Source of the DNA: Parietaria judaica
Lineage: Eukaryota > Streptophyta > Magnoliopsida > Rosales > Urticaceae
Length of the DNA: 64,000 nucleotides
Direction: 5' to 3'
Assembly: GCA_954871525.1 (NCBI GenBank)
Contig: OX940864.1
Coordinates: forward strand, 15,990,001 to 16,054,000
Position numbers and translations under genes: made by a program. Shown here piece after piece: positions 60,297 to 64,000 of this stretch. Within the stretch, counting starts at the first letter, position 1. Every line of letters begins with the position of its first letter. The notes below the pieces were generated by a model. It did no database searches. It saw only the letters and a list, made by a program, of their open reading frames with translations, and had not been told where the DNA came from.

Positions 60297-63200
60297 ATGG
60301 CAGAGAGCAGAACCAGCAACAAGCACTTGTTCGAGCTTCTCCGAGAGGACCAAGAGCCCTTCTCCCTCCACGACCGTCTCCGCGCCAACAAGATCGTCAA
60401 GAGACCGTCGTCGCAGCACAAGCACCGCGTGATCAACACGTGCTTCTCCTCCTCCGCAGCCAAGTCCCCTCTCTTCGACCTCCCTCTCTCTCCTCTCTCC
60501 GCCATCAAGAAGAGCCCATGCAGCAGACGCAACCCTAACCCTACCTCTAACCCCATCCTCCTCCATATCCCCGCCAAGACGGCGGCTTTACTTCTCGAAG
60601 CCGCCTCCAGGATCCAAGTCCAGAAACAGTCCAAGTCGAAGCCGAACCCGAAGCCGCAGAGATTCAAGCTCTTCGGCTCTCTGCTCAAGAGGCTCACGAG
60701 CTCCCACCATAATGATAATAATAATAATAGTAAGATCGTAAAGGCAGAATCATCGCCGAAGATCGGAAACGGCGCCGCTTTCGATGAGTGCAGCTCCGGG
60801 GTCTGGTCGGAGGGTCAAAGCGGCGAGGAAAAGTCAACGGACTTCAGCTCCAACACCAGCACGAGCCGAACGAGCCGATCGGAGGAGATGACCATGATCT
60901 GCGAAGAGGACGACGAGGCTTGTCAGCAAAGCCCATTTCGCTTCGTGCTTCAGGGAAGCGCAACGTCGTCGCCGGCGTCGAGTTCCGGCGCGAGGACACC
61001 GGATTTCTCATCGCCGGTGGGTTCTCCGGCGAGCCGACGGTTTAAGCAAGAGGTTCGTGGTCTTTACTTTACAGTTTACATCATTATGTATATATTATAT
61101 ATATATTTATGAGAAATAATATTGAGATCTTTGAGTTTGACTAATCTTTCATGGGTTAAAAAGGGTTCTTCATGTGAAATTAACTGTATAGAAAAGGCCA
61201 AAACATGTTTTTTGTTTTTTCCTTTGGGTCTTACCAGCAAATCCCGACAAACCCTCGCGATATTAGTTTTCTTATTTATATATTTAAAGGCTGTTTTTTG
61301 TGTGTGGAAAATACGTGTAGAAAAAGTCAAACTAACCAATAGTTATAAGAGTCGTAAAATCTCATTTGCATAACCCATCACTGAACTTTTAAATGTTACA
61401 ATTTTTTATTTATTAATATACTTATAAATTCGTCGGTATACTCGTAAAGTTGAATTTTGAGGGGTTTTCGAACATTGATAACTGCTAAATTAACATACTT
61501 ATAAGAATGGAGATTCAACGCCAAAAAAATAATGAGAAGGATTTGTTTCTACTTAATAAGCCATCGTTAAACATTTATTAAAAATTATGTGTTCGAGAAA
61601 ACAATAATCGTCGAGGACTCGAGATATCTAGTGTTAAGTCGTTTTAATAAGTTAAACAATGAGCAATTGTGGTTGTTTTTTTATCCGGTTAGCGTTTTTT
61701 TTCAATTTATATACTTTAAATGTTCAACCACTCGATCTATACTTGTTTACCGATGTATCGGTTATTTATCATTAATTACTTTTACTTAACAGGGAAAACA
61801 AGAGAATTACGCGGTAGAAAATTCAAAGGAATTCAAGGCCGAGGAAGAGTTTGAAGATGAGGAGAAGGAACAATTGAGTCCCGTGTCCGTGTTGGATCCG
61901 CCTTTCGAAGACGACTACGATGGACAAGATGATGAAGATTGCGAAAACAATGACGACGATGACGGGGATTACGATATGGAAACCAGCTACGCAATTGTAC
62001 AAAGTACGTCGCTGATTCATTCTCACTCAATGTCATTTAATTTCTTTTTTGTTCCATCATACATGCATAATTCATTACCACGTCTCTCTATTTTAGCCAT
62101 TGTGTAGTACCCTTATCAGTGAAATATAAAATGCTTGAGGTTATTTTAATTTCTAAAATATATTTTTTATGGTTGAAAATTCAACGTCCCATATTAGAAT
62201 TGGAATTTTGTGGACTATTTGGTGAAGTCATTATCATGATGATTTATTTTGATCTCATCTCTTTGGTGGGATCCATATAAAGATGCCATACTCGTGTCTA
62301 CTATAATTACTTCATACAATATATTTTATATAAAGTTACTTAAATTTAAAAATTAAAATTGTAGCTGTAATAGTTTGAGAATTGAGATGTGACCCCACTT
62401 TTCTTTAAATTGTTGCAAAGTGGTCCCTCTAGTTTTGGTATTTGGTGACTTTGCTTCGTTTGATGTGTTTTTTTAGGCATATCCTGTTTTCAATGGACCC
62501 AATTTGGTGAACTCACTTCAATTATGTCTTCATTGATTATTGTTGTACCCAATTAATCCTATTTGGAAGTATTAGGGTTTGTTATAGGTCAATGTCATGA
62601 GTAAAATCTTTTTTGACGTGTGTTTTTGAGAGTTATTATGTACGTAGTTAATTACTTCAACTATAACTTTGATATGGTTGTTTTTTTTTTGTTTTTGTTT
62701 TTAGCATATTTTACCATTATTATTTACTAGATATATAAATACTTATATTTTCAATTTAGGATTGTTTGATGGTGGCACCGAGTGATGATAAATCCGTTGC
62801 CCTAATTGTTTGTAATGCATTTAAGGCACAAAGATATGGATAAGTTTTTTTCAAACTCTTGTGTGACATCAATGCGTCATTATTATTTCTTTTCCTTTTC
62901 TTATTTTAGTTTTGTACGTAACGTGATTCAAACTTTGTATGTCAAAGATACAAGTTCAAAAATGTCGCGGGACTTGAATGTTTTTATCACGATTTGTTAT
63001 TTTCTCGAAACAATAATTAACTGACGTTAAATTCCTTTTGAAAATTTCAGGAACAAAGCATCAACTACTACAAAAGCTTCGTCGATTCGAGAGATTGGCC
63101 GAGCTCGATCCTATTGAACTCGAGAGAAGGATGTTAGACGTTGACGACGATGAGCAAACAGACGACAAGTACGAAGAGATTATCGATCTTGAAAGTTTCG

Positions 63201-63535
63201 TTAGAGAAGTGCTTAGCAATAACTCAAGCTTCTGTCTCTCCGTTCAAGCACAAGCCATGAAGAGGCTTGTCTCTGATCTCATCGTTGAGGAACAAAACCC
63301 TATTAGGGATCAAGAGGAGATAGTCCAAGGAGTATTGCAAAGGTTCGAGTCATGGAAAGAGGTTCGATCTAACACCATTGACATGATGGTCGAGCAAGAT
63401 TTAAGGAAGGAGCTAAAGCCATGGAAGAGCTTCAAGGAAGAGATTGGAGAGATATCAAGAGACATTGAGCTTGCCATATTTGGTGAACTAGCAGAAGAAT
63501 TGGCAAAAGAGCTTGTTTGTTTGAGAGGAAATTGA
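60297..63535 (+). CDS. DUF4378 domain protein
   Basis: Three exons: 60297-61052, 61793-62003, 63051-63535 (GT-AG introns of 740 and 1047 bp; phase 0 then phase 1) give 483 aa. The N-terminus (KHLFELLREDQEPFSLHDRL) is a motif typical of plant DUF4378 proteins. Residues ~30-250 are Ser/Pro/Lys-rich and probably disordered, with an Asn run. Exon 2 (about 253-322) is highly acidic (DDEDCENNDDDDGDYD). Exon 3 is the conserved alpha-helical DUF4378 domain, with LLQKLRRFERLAELDPIELE, FVREVLSNNSSF, KRLVSDLIVEE, WKSFKEEIGEI and a C-terminal DIELAIFGELAEELAKELV helix. DUF4378 occurs in TRM/LONGIFOLIA-type proteins tied to microtubule organisation, but also in many uncharacterised proteins; this one is shorter than typical TRM proteins and no specific function is claimed. 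The ATG follows a CT-rich leader with no upstream in-frame alternative. Confidence 0.93.
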
Positions 63536-63786
63536 GTTGGGATACTAGAAAAGGAGAAGAATTTTGGGTCATATTTAATTTATTTGTTCGGGTATAAACT
63601 TGGTATAGTATGACTAGATTAAACTTAGATTAATGATAAGGGTTTTTAGATATTAGCAAGCTTTGATGATCATGTATATTGGATCAAGCTTGTGGGGATT
63701 AATGTATGTAATCTTTGCTCGGCTATAAGACTTGACATGTACAATTCTTTGCCTTATGATTTTGTAAATATTCTATCTATTAAAAT
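63536..63786 (+). other. 3' UTR and flank of gene B
   Basis: AT-rich 3' region; 'attaatgataa', 'tttgtaaata' and 'attaaaataa' near 63625-63787 could serve as near-upstream poly(A) elements. No further gene begins before the window ends. Confidence 0.4.
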
Positions 63787-64000
63787 AAGTGGCGGACTCA
63801 AGTTACAAATTCTGGTAGCTAAATAATGTGGGAGGCTTCGTATGTAAGATTTAAAATTAAAAAATGATAGAAGTTATAACCTTCTGGACTTGAAAGATGA
63901 TACTTACGTTCCACTATTTAAGGAGATAAGTTCTCGGTCACATCTTTGTTCTAGTAAATTTAAGAGGCCACCTAAACTAACTACGTCGTCGGTTCATTCG
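63787..64000. mobile_element. Possible hAT MITE running off the window
   Basis: AAGTGGCGGACTCAAG at about 63786 resembles the CAGTGGCGGA ends of the hAT MITEs above, and the following 'gtgggaggcttcgtatg' fits a degraded body. The other end would lie beyond 64000. Confidence 0.3.

Noticed and set aside
60284..60697. Minus-strand frames antisense to gene B exon 1
   Set aside because: Shadows of a Ser/Pro-rich coding exon; no motif and no spliced continuation.

Overview
The window is nuclear DNA of a flowering plant, most likely a eudicot. The evidence is two spliced genes from plant-typical families (a DUF662/GORAB-like golgin-related coiled-coil gene and a DUF4378 gene), GT-AG introns, very AT-rich intergenic DNA, and a dense set of plant-type transposons with intact target-site duplications (TSDs). 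No rRNA, tRNA, CRISPR array or organelle-derived block was seen.

Layout. 1-6.9 kb: an insertion graveyard with a hAT MITE (108-683), a Ty3/gypsy gag remnant with its primer-binding site (1315-1891, minus), two inverted copies of a hAT-like MITE family carrying a GC-rich minisatellite (2275-3097 and 6047-6893), and an AT-rich tandem array (4287-4862). 7.0-12.3 kb: another hAT MITE, then a 4.48-kb full-length hAT transposon (7820-12299) whose minus-strand transposase gene is broken by four stop codons. 12.3-26 kb: gene-free, with a hAT MITE, a 2.36-kb solo LTR with a nested MITE and a 44-bp tandem repeat (15672-18026), a diverged LTR relic (about 18.7-19.6 kb), and further MITEs and AT microsatellites. 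26.2-27.7 kb: gene A, four exons, 178 aa. 28-46.9 kb: gene-free, with three MULE-type foldback elements bearing perfect 9-bp TSDs (28472-28940, 38022-39013, 40552-42716, the last split by a nested hAT element), a 132-bp pure AG microsatellite, and a small GC-rich coding-like island near 43.6 kb. 46.9-51.8 kb: a Ty1/copia element on the minus strand with near-identical LTRs but a defective pol lacking RNase H. 55.3-56.7 kb: a second solo LTR, of the same family as the 18.7-kb relic but in opposite orientation. 60.3-63.5 kb: gene B, three exons, 483 aa.

The two genes are on the plus strand, about 33 kb apart, and nothing ties them functionally: one probably acts as a Golgi-associated coiled-coil protein, the other is a DUF4378 protein of unclear role. 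The rest of the window is transposon turnover. I found no evidence for a new multi-gene system. The points most worth checking are the copia element (young LTRs, decayed coding region, in-frame loss of RNase H), the long-hairpin MULE elements as possible small-RNA sources, and minisatellites carried inside MITEs.
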